Shown here in pieces: positions 17,443 through 25,942 of a stretch of 64,000 nucleotides of DNA. Each line of letters starts with the position of its first letter. Position 1 is the first letter of the stretch. The notes under the pieces were generated by a model. That model saw only the letters and a list, made by a program, of their open reading frames with translations, made no database searches and was not told where the DNA came from. The stretch comes from Kiloniellaceae bacterium. Its GTDB lineage: Bacteria > Pseudomonadota > Alphaproteobacteria > Kiloniellales > Kiloniellaceae. The position numbers and the translations under genes are program-made. The stretch is from the NCBI GenBank assembly GCA_021776195.1, contig JAJFGK010000060.1, positions 1 to 64,000 on the forward strand, given 5' to 3'.

Positions 17443-18201
17443 CTAGGTCTGTGGTTCCGTCAAGTGGGCAAAGGCATCGCGCAGACCGGACAGTCGCCTT
17501 TCCAGCCGGAAATCGAGGCTGTTTTCGATGGCGGTCAGGTGAGCAACCACGCGGCGGCCGGCTTTTCTGCCTTCGCCTTGGCTCAGCAGCTCGACCAAGG
17601 CGGCATGATCGTTTTCGTCGCAGCCGCTTTCGCTTGGCTCTTGGGCCATGGCGATGATCAATGAGGTGCGGGCTACCAGTTCGGTCAGAAACTCGGCCAG
17701 CGTCCGGTTGCCCGCGATCGTCGCGATTTTCAGATGAAACTCGCCGGAGAGCTTAATCGCCCTGCGTTGATCGCCCCTGTGGCGGGCCTGACGTTCCTCC
17801 GCGACCAGGCGGCGCAAGTCTACGATACTGCTCGGAGAGGCCACCGCGGCTGCAAGAGCCATGATCTTGGCTTCGATCAGACATCGGGCAGCGAAGACTT
17901 CCCGCGCGTCATCGCGGGTCGGCTGTGCGACGAAGGCCCCCCGGTTAGGGTGCAGCGTCACGATTTTCTCGTGGGCCAGGCGCTGTAGTGCCTTGGCGAC
18001 TCGTGTCCGACTGACGCCGAAAATATCGGCCAGGCCATCTTCCGTCAGCTTCGCTCCCGGTGCCAGCCGGTGCTCGACGATGGAGCCGTAAATCTCCCGA
18101 TAGATAGTCTCGTCGCTTGGCGCGCCTGACCCGGCGGTCGTCCCGCCCTGTCGCACGGCGCCGCTTCGGCGCCGATCGCTCGCAGCCTTGGTTGCAGCCA
18201 T
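17443..18201 (-). CDS. GntR-family (FCD/FadR-type) transcriptional regulator
   Basis: 252 residues with a winged helix-turn-helix at about 45-105 (LAPGAKLTEDGLADIFGVSR, then VAKALQRLAHEKIV). A C-terminal all-helical FCD ligand domain follows, with metal-site histidines in EFHLKIATIAGN and VVAHLTAIE. It is divergent from the allantoin transporter-catabolism operon, so it is the likely local regulator, with an ureide as a plausible effector. An inverted repeat lies between the two (18256-18287). The ATG at 18201 is supported by GGAGAGG, although spacing (12) is long. Confidence 0.85.
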   Translation of the reverse strand: MAATKAASDRRRSGAVRQGGTTAGSGAPSDETIYREIYGSIVEHRLAPGAKLTEDGLADIFGVSRTRVAKALQRLAHEKIVTLHPNRGAFVAQPTRDDAREVFAARCLIEAKIMALAAAVASPSSIVDLRRLVAEERQARHRGDQRRAIKLSGEFHLKIATIAGNRTLAEFLTELVARTSLIIAMAQEPSESGCDENDHAALVELLSQGEGRKAGRRVVAHLTAIENSLDFRLERRLSGLRDAFAHLTEPQT

Positions 18202-18255
18202 CGGATGCCAATTCCTCTCCTGGATCAGACCATAGCATCGGATCACAGAGACTGA

Positions 18256-18287
18256 TTGTATGCAATCTTTTGGTTGATTTGCATACA
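18256..18287. promoter_or_regulatory. Candidate GntR-regulator operator
   Basis: Arms TTGTATGCAA (18256-18265) and TTGCATACA (18279-18287) form an inverted repeat of at least nine matching bases with a 13-base spacer. The left arm is itself partly palindromic (TTG-N4-CAA). It lies 55 bases before the regulator start and about 105 before the ABC ATPase gene, the expected place for a shared auto- and operon-regulatory site. Confidence 0.55.
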
Positions 18288-18392
18288 GAAAGCATGGCTT
18301 AATTCGTCCATAAGCAAAGTCTCGGCCCCCAATAAGGGATCCAACCCCAAGGCGGCAGCAGGAGACACGTAACAGGAGGGTGGGTTCGCGCG

Positions 18393-19499
18393 ATGGCCAG
18401 CGTTGGCGAAGTTCGGCTGGAGGCCGTCACCAAGCGCTACGGCGATGTGATCGCTGTCGATGCGATCGATCTGGAAATCCCCGCCGGTCAGTACTGTTGC
18501 CTGCTTGGTCCCAGCGGGTGCGGCAAGACCTCTACGCTTCGCATGATCGCGGGCCACGAGCGAATCTCCGGCGGCGAGATCACGATCGGCGGCGCGAGGA
18601 TGAACGACCTGCGGCCCGCGCTTCGGCCCACTGCCATGATGTTCCAGAGCTACGCACTTTTCCCGCATCTCAACTGTCAGGACAACGTGGCCTTCAGCCT
18701 GAAGGTGCGCGGCGAGCCCAGGGACGCGCGCCGGGAACGGGCGCGTGAGCTCTTGGCCCTGGTCCATATGGAGGACTATGCCGAACGCCTGCCGACCCAG
18801 CTTTCCGGCGGTCAGCAGCAGCGTGTCGCCCTGGCCCGCGCGCTGGTCACGAATCCCAGCGTCCTGCTGCTCGACGAACCCCTTTCGGCACTCGACCCCT
18901 TTTTGAGGGTCAGGATGCGCGACGAGTTGAAGCGTCTCCAGGTCGAACTCGGGATCACCTTCGTCCATGTCACCCATTCGCAAGAAGAGGCCTTGGCCCT
19001 CGCCGATCTGGTGGTGGTAATGAGCGATGGACGGATCGAGCAGGCTGACGATGCACGCACTGTTTACAACAAGCCGGCAAGCCTCTTTGTTGCCCGGTTT
19101 ATGGGGGGCCATAATGTGATCCGGGCCAGAATCGTAGGGTCCGACCCCGGTCTCGAAAGGTCCTTGGTCCGTCTCGAAGGTGCCAGCGGTGGCAGTTACA
19201 CCTCGGCGGGGATCGAGGGCGAAACGGGTCAGGCGGTCTCCTTCGCGGTGCGCTCGGACAAGATCAAGCTGATCGACGGCGCGGCGGCGGTCGAGGCCAG
19301 TCAGTCGCGCTGTCCCAGCAAGGTGCGGTCGGTCGAGTACCAGGGCGCCTGGGTTCAAGTCGGTTTGGAGACGCCTGATGCCGACGAGTTCACCGTGACC
19401 CTGGACGAGGGACAATACGATAGGGCGCCCGTAAGGGTGGGCGATCAGGTGACCGCGAGTTGGACCCCTGATGACGTGCATATTCTCGAGAAAGCCTAA
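18393..19499 (+). CDS. ABC importer ATPase, spermidine/putrescine (PotA)-type
   Basis: 368 residues. The nucleotide-binding domain has Walker A GPSGCGKTST, Q-loop MFQSYALFPHL, signature LSGGQQQRVALARAL, Walker B LLLDEPLSALD and the H-loop in VTHSQEEAL. A C-terminal TOBE domain from about residue 250 is typical of PotA/FbpC-type importers. It is the first gene of the operon that ends in four allantoin-degrading enzymes, so allantoin, allantoate or a related ureide is the inferred cargo, not a polyamine. Confidence 0.87.
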   Translation: MASVGEVRLEAVTKRYGDVIAVDAIDLEIPAGQYCCLLGPSGCGKTSTLRMIAGHERISGGEITIGGARMNDLRPALRPTAMMFQSYALFPHLNCQDNVAFSLKVRGEPRDARRERARELLALVHMEDYAERLPTQLSGGQQQRVALARALVTNPSVLLLDEPLSALDPFLRVRMRDELKRLQVELGITFVHVTHSQEEALALADLVVVMSDGRIEQADDARTVYNKPASLFVARFMGGHNVIRARIVGSDPGLERSLVRLEGASGGSYTSAGIEGETGQAVSFAVRSDKIKLIDGAAAVEASQSRCPSKVRSVEYQGAWVQVGLETPDADEFTVTLDEGQYDRAPVRVGDQVTASWTPDDVHILEKA

Positions 19500-19545
19500 C
19501 GGCAGCAGCGCGCATAAATCGTGATGAAAAAGGGAGCGAAATGTC

Positions 19546-20850
19546 ATGAAAAATCGTCGTGAGAAGACCGGATCGGTGGCCGCCAAGAAAATCAGCCGGC
19601 GCAGCCTACTGAAGGGAACGGCAGGGGTTGCCGGCGCGGCGGTCGCCACCGGCGCCATCAAGGGCTTTCCCTTCGTACATGCGGCCGACCCAGTTACCTT
19701 GCGCTATGCCGGCACGGCCGTGAATCAGAGCTCCGAGATCGCCGCCAAGGTGAAAGAGGACCTGGGCATCAACATTCAATACATTCCCCTCACCTCGGAC
19801 GACGTGGTCAAGACCGCGGTGACCCAACCGAACCGGTTCGACGTTCTGGATTCCGAGTACTGGATGCTCAAGAAGATTGTCCCGTCCGGCAATTTGCAGG
19901 GCATGGACATCAAGCGGATCGACAATTTCGACAAGATCACCTCGGTCTTCACCAAAGGCGAGGTCGCGGACAAGAAGATCGGCGATCAGGGCACTGCCCC
20001 GATCAAGGTGACCTATATGGAGGGCCAGGTATCGAAGGGATTTGCCAGCAGCCCGACGGATTTCATTTCCCTGGTGCCCACGGTGTTCAACGCCGACACC
20101 CTGGGCATCCGCCCCGACCTGATCGGCCGGCCGATCAACAACTGGAGCGAACTGCTGAATCCCGAGTTCAAGGGCAAGGCCTCGATCCTCAATATCCCCT
20201 CGATCGGCATCATGGATGCCGCAATGGTCGTGGAATCCATGGGCGAGCATAGGTATGCCGACAAGGGCAACATGACCAAGGAAGAGATCGACCTGACCAT
20301 GGCCGTCCTGACGGAAGCCAAAAAACAAGGTCAGTTCCGCGCCTTCTGGAAGGAGTTCAACGAATCCGTGAACCTCATGGCTTCCGGCGAGGTGGTGATC
20401 CAGTCGATGTGGTCGCCCGCGGTTACCAAGGTTCGCTCCCAGGGCGTCGCCTGCGTTTATCAACCTTTACAAGAGGGTTACCGGGCTTGGGCGGCAGGAA
20501 TGGGTATACCCAAGACCCTCAAGGGTAGGAAGCTCGATGCGGCCTATGATTTCATTAACTGGTTCCTGTCTGGCTGGGCCGGCGGATTCTTAAATCGACA
20601 AGGCTACTATTCAGCGGTGCCAGATACTGCTAAAGACACTATGGAGTCCTACGAGTGGGACTTCTGGATGGAAGGTAAGCCCGCCGCCAAAGATATCCAT
20701 GCGCCCGACGGGTCGCTTATGGAGAAGGCAGGCTCGGTTCGCGATGGCGGGTCTTTCGAGGCGCGAATGGGAGCTGTAGCCTGCTGGAATGCCGTGATGG
20801 ACGAGAACCGCTATATGGTTCGGAAGTGGAACGAGTTCATCGCGGCTTGA
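19546..20850 (+). CDS. ABC importer substrate-binding protein with Tat signal
   Basis: 434 residues of the PotD/extracellular solute-binding family. The N-terminus carries a twin-arginine signal (ISRRSLLKGTAG, then a hydrophobic stretch ending FPFVHAADP), so it is exported folded by Tat to the periplasm. The mature protein begins VTLRYAGTAVNQSSEIAAKV. It lies 46 bases after the ATPase gene. A strong terminator hairpin follows the stop, so this gene should be transcribed more than the downstream permeases. Ligand inferred from the operon: an ureide. Confidence 0.85.
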   Translation: MKNRREKTGSVAAKKISRRSLLKGTAGVAGAAVATGAIKGFPFVHAADPVTLRYAGTAVNQSSEIAAKVKEDLGINIQYIPLTSDDVVKTAVTQPNRFDVLDSEYWMLKKIVPSGNLQGMDIKRIDNFDKITSVFTKGEVADKKIGDQGTAPIKVTYMEGQVSKGFASSPTDFISLVPTVFNADTLGIRPDLIGRPINNWSELLNPEFKGKASILNIPSIGIMDAAMVVESMGEHRYADKGNMTKEEIDLTMAVLTEAKKQGQFRAFWKEFNESVNLMASGEVVIQSMWSPAVTKVRSQGVACVYQPLQEGYRAWAAGMGIPKTLKGRKLDAAYDFINWFLSGWAGGFLNRQGYYSAVPDTAKDTMESYEWDFWMEGKPAAKDIHAPDGSLMEKAGSVRDGGSFEARMGAVACWNAVMDENRYMVRKWNEFIAA

Positions 20851-20865
20851 TGCAAGCACACCCTT

Positions 20866-20900
20866 GCCGGGGCGGTTTCGACCGTCCCGGCCCTTTTTTT
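20866..20900 (+). terminator. Intercistronic hairpin-terminator after the binding-protein gene
   Basis: GCCGGGGCGGT (20866-20876) pairs with ACCGTCCCGGC (20881-20891, one G-U pair) around a TTCG loop, then CC and seven T (20894-20900). It is a full intrinsic terminator inside the operon, 28 bases before the permease start. It would give partial read-through and stabilise the upstream mRNA. Confidence 0.8.
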
Positions 20901-20927
20901 CCGCGGCTCTCCAAAGCGTAGTCGATT

Positions 20928-21806
20928 ATGGATCGCAAGGGCTCGATCGTCCCCTATTGGCAGGCGGCGCCGTTGGCGCTGGTCTTCGTCCTCTTCTTTG
21001 TCATCCCGCTGGTTTTGACCTTCATTGTCAGCTTTTGGGACTACAACGAGTACGAGATTATTCCGGACTTCACCCTGCGCAATTACCGCGAGATTTTCGA
21101 AGGCTGCGTTTCGAGCCTTCCCGATCTCTGCCTGACCTTCAAAACCTACCTCAGCACACTAAAGTTCGGAGTCCTGGTCTGGTTTTTCACGCTCGTGATC
21201 GGCTTTACCATCGCCTATTTCCTGGCCTTCCATGTCCAGACCCTGACCATGCAGGTCGTACTCTTCCTGATCTGCACCATTCCCTTCTGGACCTCGAACG
21301 TCATTCGCATGATCTCCTGGATTCCCCTGCTCGGGCGTAACGGGCTCGTCAATGACGCCCTCCTGCTGACCGGCGTCGTCGACGAGCGCCAGGACTGGCT
21401 GCTGTTCTCCAGCTTTTCCGTCGTGCTGGCCTTCGTTCACCTCTACACCCTCTTCATGATCGTACCGATCTTCAATTCCATGATGCGGATTGACCGGTCG
21501 TTGATCGAGGCAGCGACCGATGCCGGTGCCAGCGCCCGCCAGATTCTGACCGATGTCGTGATCCCGCTATGCAAACCGGGCATCGCGATCGGCTCGATCT
21601 TCGTGATCACCATCGTGATGGGCGATTTCATCACCATCGGCGTCATGGGCGGCCAGCAAATTGCCTCGATCGGCAAGATCATCCAGGTCGAGATGTCCTA
21701 CCTGCAGTTTCCCGCCGCGGCCGCCAACGCGGTGATCCTATTGGCGGTTGTCTTGATGATCATCGTCGGACTGACGCGGGTCATCGATATCCGCAAGGAG
21801 CTCTAG
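20928..21806 (+). CDS. ABC importer permease, PotB-type
   Basis: 292 residues with about six membrane helices, opening with a hydrophobic segment (APLALVFVLFFVIPLVLTF). The cytoplasmic coupling motif SLIEAATDAGASARQILTDV precedes VIPLCKPGIAIG, the EAA loop that docks on the ATPase. It pairs with the next gene; the start lies beyond the internal terminator. Function in ureide import is inferred from position. Confidence 0.87.
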   Translation: MDRKGSIVPYWQAAPLALVFVLFFVIPLVLTFIVSFWDYNEYEIIPDFTLRNYREIFEGCVSSLPDLCLTFKTYLSTLKFGVLVWFFTLVIGFTIAYFLAFHVQTLTMQVVLFLICTIPFWTSNVIRMISWIPLLGRNGLVNDALLLTGVVDERQDWLLFSSFSVVLAFVHLYTLFMIVPIFNSMMRIDRSLIEAATDAGASARQILTDVVIPLCKPGIAIGSIFVITIVMGDFITIGVMGGQQIASIGKIIQVEMSYLQFPAAAANAVILLAVVLMIIVGLTRVIDIRKEL

Positions 21807-21809
21807 GCC

Positions 21810-22715
21810 ATGCAGGGCGAAGGGCGCTCACTCGGTTTCTATCTTCTTGGCGGCTTCTTCGCGCTCTTTGTCTTGTTCCTCTATGGCCCGATGTTCACCA
21901 TTATCCTGCTGTCCTTTCAGGGTCCCGAGGGCGGGCTGACCTTTCCCATGACCGGCGTTTCGACCTTCTGGTTTGACAAGCTGATGGAGGGCGTCGGGGT
22001 GGTCGACATCTGGGCCGCCTTTCGCCGGTCGCTGCACCTGGGCGCCGCGGTCATGATCATCACCGTGGTCTTCTCTGTCGCTGCCGGATTGGCATTCCGC
22101 AGCCGTTTCCTCGGCGCCGGCGGCCTCTTCTTCCTGGTGGTGGCCAGCCTGATCATGCCCTCGATCGTGGTCAGCCTGGGCATCGGGTTGGAGTTCAGGC
22201 TGATCGACGACCAGATCACCGCCTATGGCGAAGCCAACGACGTCGAGTGGATCCTGAACGAGTTCACCACCTCCCTGGGCCTCTTCACCTCGGCGCTGGG
22301 AGCTCATTTGACCTGGACCTTGCCTTTTGGCCTGTTGATCATGTTTGCCGTCTTCAACCGCTTCAATCCCGCCTACGAAGAAGCTGCCCGCGATCTGGGC
22401 GCGTCGGGCTGGCAGACCCTGAGTCTGGTGGTCCTGCCGATCATCGCGCCCAGCCTGATCGGCGTCGCGCTGTTCGGTTTCACCTTGTCGTACGATGAAT
22501 TGGCGCGCTCCAGCCAGGCGGCTGGCGATCTGAATACCCTACCGCTCGAACTCCAAGGGCTGACCACGACGGTGACGACACCGGAGATCTATGCCCTGGG
22601 CACCTTGACGACGGGGGTCTCCTTCCTGGTGATCGGCACCGCGCTCGTCGGTGTGCTTTGGCTCCAGAGACGCCGGGCGCGACGGGGCTCGGACGCCGGC
22701 AAGGGCATGGTCTGA
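21810..22715 (+). CDS. ABC importer permease, PotC-type
   Basis: 301 residues with about six membrane helices. The EAA-type loop is YEEAARDLGASGWQTLSLVV followed by LPIIAPSLIG. It begins 3 bases after the preceding permease stop and its own stop overlaps the next start (TGATG at 22713-22717), so transport and catabolism genes are translationally linked. This tight coupling to the racemase gene is the best evidence for the transporter's role. Confidence 0.87.
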   Translation: MQGEGRSLGFYLLGGFFALFVLFLYGPMFTIILLSFQGPEGGLTFPMTGVSTFWFDKLMEGVGVVDIWAAFRRSLHLGAAVMIITVVFSVAAGLAFRSRFLGAGGLFFLVVASLIMPSIVVSLGIGLEFRLIDDQITAYGEANDVEWILNEFTTSLGLFTSALGAHLTWTLPFGLLIMFAVFNRFNPAYEEAARDLGASGWQTLSLVVLPIIAPSLIGVALFGFTLSYDELARSSQAAGDLNTLPLELQGLTTTVTTPEIYALGTLTTGVSFLVIGTALVGVLWLQRRRARRGSDAGKGMV

Positions 22716-23467
22716 TGCGTATTCTGATCGTCAATCCGAACACCACGGCCTCGATGACCGAAAAGATCGCCATCGCCGCGCGCGCCGTGGCCAGGCCCGA
22801 CAGCGAAATTTTGGCGGTCAATCCGAGCGATGGCCCGGTCTCCATCGAGGGCTATTACGACGAAGCCTTTTCCGTACCCGGATTGCTTCAGGAAATTGCC
22901 AAGGGCGAGGCAGCCGGGGTCGACGGCCATGTCATCGCCTGCTTCGACGACACCGGGTTGGAGGCGGCGCGCTGTCTCGCCGCGGCCCCGGTCGTGGGTA
23001 TTTGCGAGGCGGCTTGCCACATGGCGAGCCTGCTCGCGACCAGTTTTTCGGTGGTCACCACGCTCGGGCGCGCGGTCCCGGCGCTGGAGCAGAACATTCG
23101 CAAATACGGGTTCGAGCGTCAGTGTCAACGGGTTCGGGCCGCCGATCTCCCGGTGCTGGCGCTGGAGGACCCGGCCTCTGACGCGCGCCGTTTGATCGAG
23201 AACGAAATTGCCGCCGCCCTCGCCGAGGACAATGCCGAGGCCATCGTGCTGGGCTGCGCCGGTATGGCCGATCTTGCCGCCACGCTGTCGCGCCAGTTCG
23301 AAGTACCTGTGCTGGAGGGGGTGGCAGCCGGCGTGGCGCTGATCGAAAGTCTGCATAGCCTCGGCCTGCGCACCAGCAAGCGGCGCGGTTACGCCACGCC
23401 GCTGCCCAAGACCTATCGCGGCGACCTGGCGAGGTTCGCGCCGGGGGGGCCGGCGAGATCCGATTAG
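22715..23467 (+). CDS. hpxA: Allantoin/hydantoin racemase (Asp/Glu racemase superfamily)
   Basis: 250 residues, starting MRILIVNPNTTASMTEKI, as in HyuE/HpxA. The two catalytic cysteines are C76 in VIACFDDTGLEAAR and C181 in IVLGCAGMADL, the pair that moves the alpha proton. It would interconvert R- and S-allantoin so both enantiomers feed the stereospecific allantoinase next to it. The start ATG 22715 overlaps the permease stop; a longer reading frame upstream is only overlap with the permease. Confidence 0.85.
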   Translation: MRILIVNPNTTASMTEKIAIAARAVARPDSEILAVNPSDGPVSIEGYYDEAFSVPGLLQEIAKGEAAGVDGHVIACFDDTGLEAARCLAAAPVVGICEAACHMASLLATSFSVVTTLGRAVPALEQNIRKYGFERQCQRVRAADLPVLALEDPASDARRLIENEIAAALAEDNAEAIVLGCAGMADLAATLSRQFEVPVLEGVAAGVALIESLHSLGLRTSKRRGYATPLPKTYRGDLARFAPGGPARSD

Positions 23468-23476
23468 AGGGGCACC

Positions 23477-24409
23477 ATGGACGAGAGCTACCCACGCGAC
23501 CTGATCGGCTACGGCCGCAATCCACCGGACCCGGCCTGGCCGGGCGGTGCGCGTCTCGCGCTTCAGTTCGTCATCAACTACGAGGAGGGCGGCGAGAACT
23601 GCATCCTGCACGGCGATGCCGCCTCGGAAGCCTTCCTGTCGGAGACCGTCGGCGCATCCCCTCTCCAGGGAGTGCGCAACATGAACATGGAATCGGTCTA
23701 TGAGTACGGCTCGCGGGCCGGGTTCTGGCGGCTCTGGCGGCTCTTCACCGGCCGTGGTCTGCCGGTCACGGTCTATGGCGTGGCCATGGCCCTGGCGCGC
23801 AATCCCCAGGCCGTCGCCGCCATGGTCGAAGCGGACTGGGAAATCGCCAGCCACGGCTACCGCTGGATCGACTACCAGTATTTTTCCGAGACCGAAGAGC
23901 GCGCGCATCTGCAAAAGGCCCTGGCGATCCACCAGGAGGTGACCGGCAGCCGGCCCCTGGGTTGGTATACCGGCCGGATCAGTCCGCGGACCCGCGATCT
24001 GGTGATGGAGGAGGGCGGTTTTCTCTACGACGCCGATTCCTATGCCGACGATCTGCCCTACTGGGTCGCGGGGCCGCGCGGGCCGCACCTGGTCATTCCC
24101 TATACCCTCGATTCGAACGACATGCGTTTTGCCTCCAGCCAGGGCTTCAACTCGGGCGACCAGTTTTTCGCCTACCTGCGCGACTCCTTCGATGTGCTCT
24201 ATGCCGAGGGCGAAAGCCAGCCCAAGATGCTGTCCATCGGTCTGCACTGCCGCCTGGTCGGGCGGCCCGGCCGGCTTGCCGGACTGGCCCGCTTTCTCGA
24301 CCATGTGCAGGCCCACGACAAGGTCTGGGTCTGCCGGCGCCTCGACATTGCGCGGCACTGGCATGACAGGCACAAACCCGGCGATTCCAGCAAGGGAGTT
24401 ACCCCATGA
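23477..24409 (+). CDS. puuE: Allantoinase PuuE (polysaccharide-deacetylase fold)
   Basis: 310 residues of the metal-independent PuuE type, not the metal-dependent AllB type. It starts YPRDLIGYGRNPPDP, a hallmark, and contains FVINYEEGGENCILHG, then EIASHGYRWIDYQ and GWYTGRISPRTRDLV. It opens the hydantoin ring of S-allantoin to give allantoate. It begins 9 bases after the racemase and overlaps the allantoicase start by ATGA. Confidence 0.92.
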   Translation: MDESYPRDLIGYGRNPPDPAWPGGARLALQFVINYEEGGENCILHGDAASEAFLSETVGASPLQGVRNMNMESVYEYGSRAGFWRLWRLFTGRGLPVTVYGVAMALARNPQAVAAMVEADWEIASHGYRWIDYQYFSETEERAHLQKALAIHQEVTGSRPLGWYTGRISPRTRDLVMEEGGFLYDADSYADDLPYWVAGPRGPHLVIPYTLDSNDMRFASSQGFNSGDQFFAYLRDSFDVLYAEGESQPKMLSIGLHCRLVGRPGRLAGLARFLDHVQAHDKVWVCRRLDIARHWHDRHKPGDSSKGVTP

Positions 24410-25434
24410 GCGAGCGTATCATCGAAGCCGAGCCCAGCGCCGAACTGAAGCGCCTGGCCGTGGGTCTCATCGACCTGGCACAGCCGCGCCTCGGCTCGCG
24501 CATGGTCTACACGACCGACGACTTTTTTGCCGCGATGGATCGGCTGATCGATCCGGCCCCGCCGGTCTTCGTTCCCGGCCGGTATGACGACAACGGCAAG
24601 TGGATGGACGGCTGGGAAAGCCGGCGCAAGCGCGCGGCGGACTACGACCATGCGGTGCTGCGTCTCGGGGTGCCGGGGCGGGTCAGGCTGCTCGACATCG
24701 ACACCAGCCACTTCACCGGCAACTACGCGCCGGCGGCTTCCATCGACGCCTGCTTCAGCGAGGCCGAGCACCCCGGCGCGGAGGCCGACTGGTGGGAACT
24801 GCTGCCGGCGCGCAGCCTGGAGGGCAATGCGCACCATGTGGTGGAGCTGGACGACGATCGCGTGCTCACCCACCTGCGGCTCAATATCTACCCCGACGGT
24901 GGCGTCGCCCGTCTTCGGGTCTACGGCGAAGTCCACAGGGACTGGTCGGCGGCGGACGCCGATCAGGCGATCGATCTCGCGGCGCAGGAGAACGGCGGCC
25001 GCGCCCTGACCTGGAGCAACGCCCATTACGGCGACCCCAACGCGATCCTGGCGCCTGGGCGCGGTATCAACATGGGCGACGGCTGGGAGACGGCACGCCG
25101 CCGGCAGCCGGGCTACGAGTGGATCATCGTGGCGCTCGGCCACCCCGGGCGCATCGAGCGCCTGCTGGTCGACACGCTGCACAACAAGGGCAATTTCCCC
25201 GACAGTTGTTCGATCAACGCCGCCCTGGTCACCGGCGGTACGCTGCAATCGATGGTCTCGCAGTCGATCTTCTGGCAGGAGCTTTTGCCCGACAGCAAGC
25301 TCACCGCTGATAGCGAGCACGTCTTTGCCGGCGAACTCGCCGATCTCGGTCCGGTCAGCCATCTGCGGCTCAACATTCACCCGGACGGCGGGGTCAGCCG
25401 TCTTCGCGTCTTCGGTCGCCCGGTGCTGGACTGA
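24406..25434 (+). CDS. alc: Allantoicase
   Basis: 342 residues with the duplicated allantoicase repeat. [20 protein letters not shown] begins the first half, and a matching block, [20 protein letters not shown], begins the second. Both are followed by a jelly-roll segment ending in [18 protein letters not shown] and [18 protein letters not shown] respectively. It hydrolyses allantoate to ureidoglycolate plus urea. This urea-releasing branch differs from the ammonia-releasing AllC route. The start is an ATGA overlap with puuE. Confidence 0.93.
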   Translation: MSERIIEAEPSAELKRLAVGLIDLAQPRLGSRMVYTTDDFFAAMDRLIDPAPPVFVPGRYDDNGKWMDGWESRRKRAADYDHAVLRLGVPGRVRLLDIDTSHFTGNYAPAASIDACFSEAEHPGAEADWWELLPARSLEGNAHHVVELDDDRVLTHLRLNIYPDGGVARLRVYGEVHRDWSAADADQAIDLAAQENGGRALTWSNAHYGDPNAILAPGRGINMGDGWETARRRQPGYEWIIVALGHPGRIERLLVDTLHNKGNFPDSCSINAALVTGGTLQSMVSQSIFWQELLPDSKLTADSEHVFAGELADLGPVSHLRLNIHPDGGVSRLRVFGRPVLD

Positions 25435-25439
25435 GTGCG

Positions 25440-25934
25440 ATGACCAAGCTGACGCCCCAGCCCCTGACCCGGGCCGCCTTTGCGCCCTTTGGCGATGTCA
25501 TCGAAACGGCGGGGGCCGCGCATTTCACCATCAACGAGGGCAACACCGAGCGCTTTCACGACCTGGCCCGGGTCGACGTGGAATCCGGCGGCGGCCGCGC
25601 CCTGATCAATGTCTTTCGCGCCCAGCCACTCGCGCTGCCCATCGCCATCGCGATGATGGAGCGCCACCCGCTCGGCAGTCAGGCCTTCGTGCCGCTGGAG
25701 GCACGGTCCTTTCTGGTCGTGGTCGCCGCCCCCGAGACCCGGCCGGACCCGACTGACCTGCGCGCCTTCCTGGCCGTGGCGGGGCAGGGCGTGAACTACG
25801 CCAAGGCGGTCTGGCACCACCCGGTGCTGGCGCTGGAGGCCGAGACCGACTTCCTCGTGGTCGATCGCGGCGGACCGGGCGACAACGTGGATGTCGTCAC
25901 CCTGGAAGGCGACCCGCTCTGGCTGGAGCCCTAA
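25440..25934 (+). CDS. allA: Ureidoglycolate lyase
   Basis: 164 residues, cupin-fold AllA family. It starts [19 protein letters not shown] and ends [20 protein letters not shown], both characteristic. It splits ureidoglycolate into glyoxylate and urea, completing the pathway. It follows allantoicase by 5 bases and is the last gene of the operon; the formate dehydrogenase gene converges on it with an 8-base gap and no obvious terminator. Confidence 0.92.
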   Translation: MTKLTPQPLTRAAFAPFGDVIETAGAAHFTINEGNTERFHDLARVDVESGGGRALINVFRAQPLALPIAIAMMERHPLGSQAFVPLEARSFLVVVAAPETRPDPTDLRAFLAVAGQGVNYAKAVWHHPVLALEAETDFLVVDRGGPGDNVDVVTLEGDPLWLEP

Positions 25935-25942
25935 GGTTCCAA

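Noticed and set aside
22589..24373. 594-residue minus-strand frame
   Set aside because: Shadow of the racemase and PuuE genes, both strongly supported by motifs and overlapping starts.
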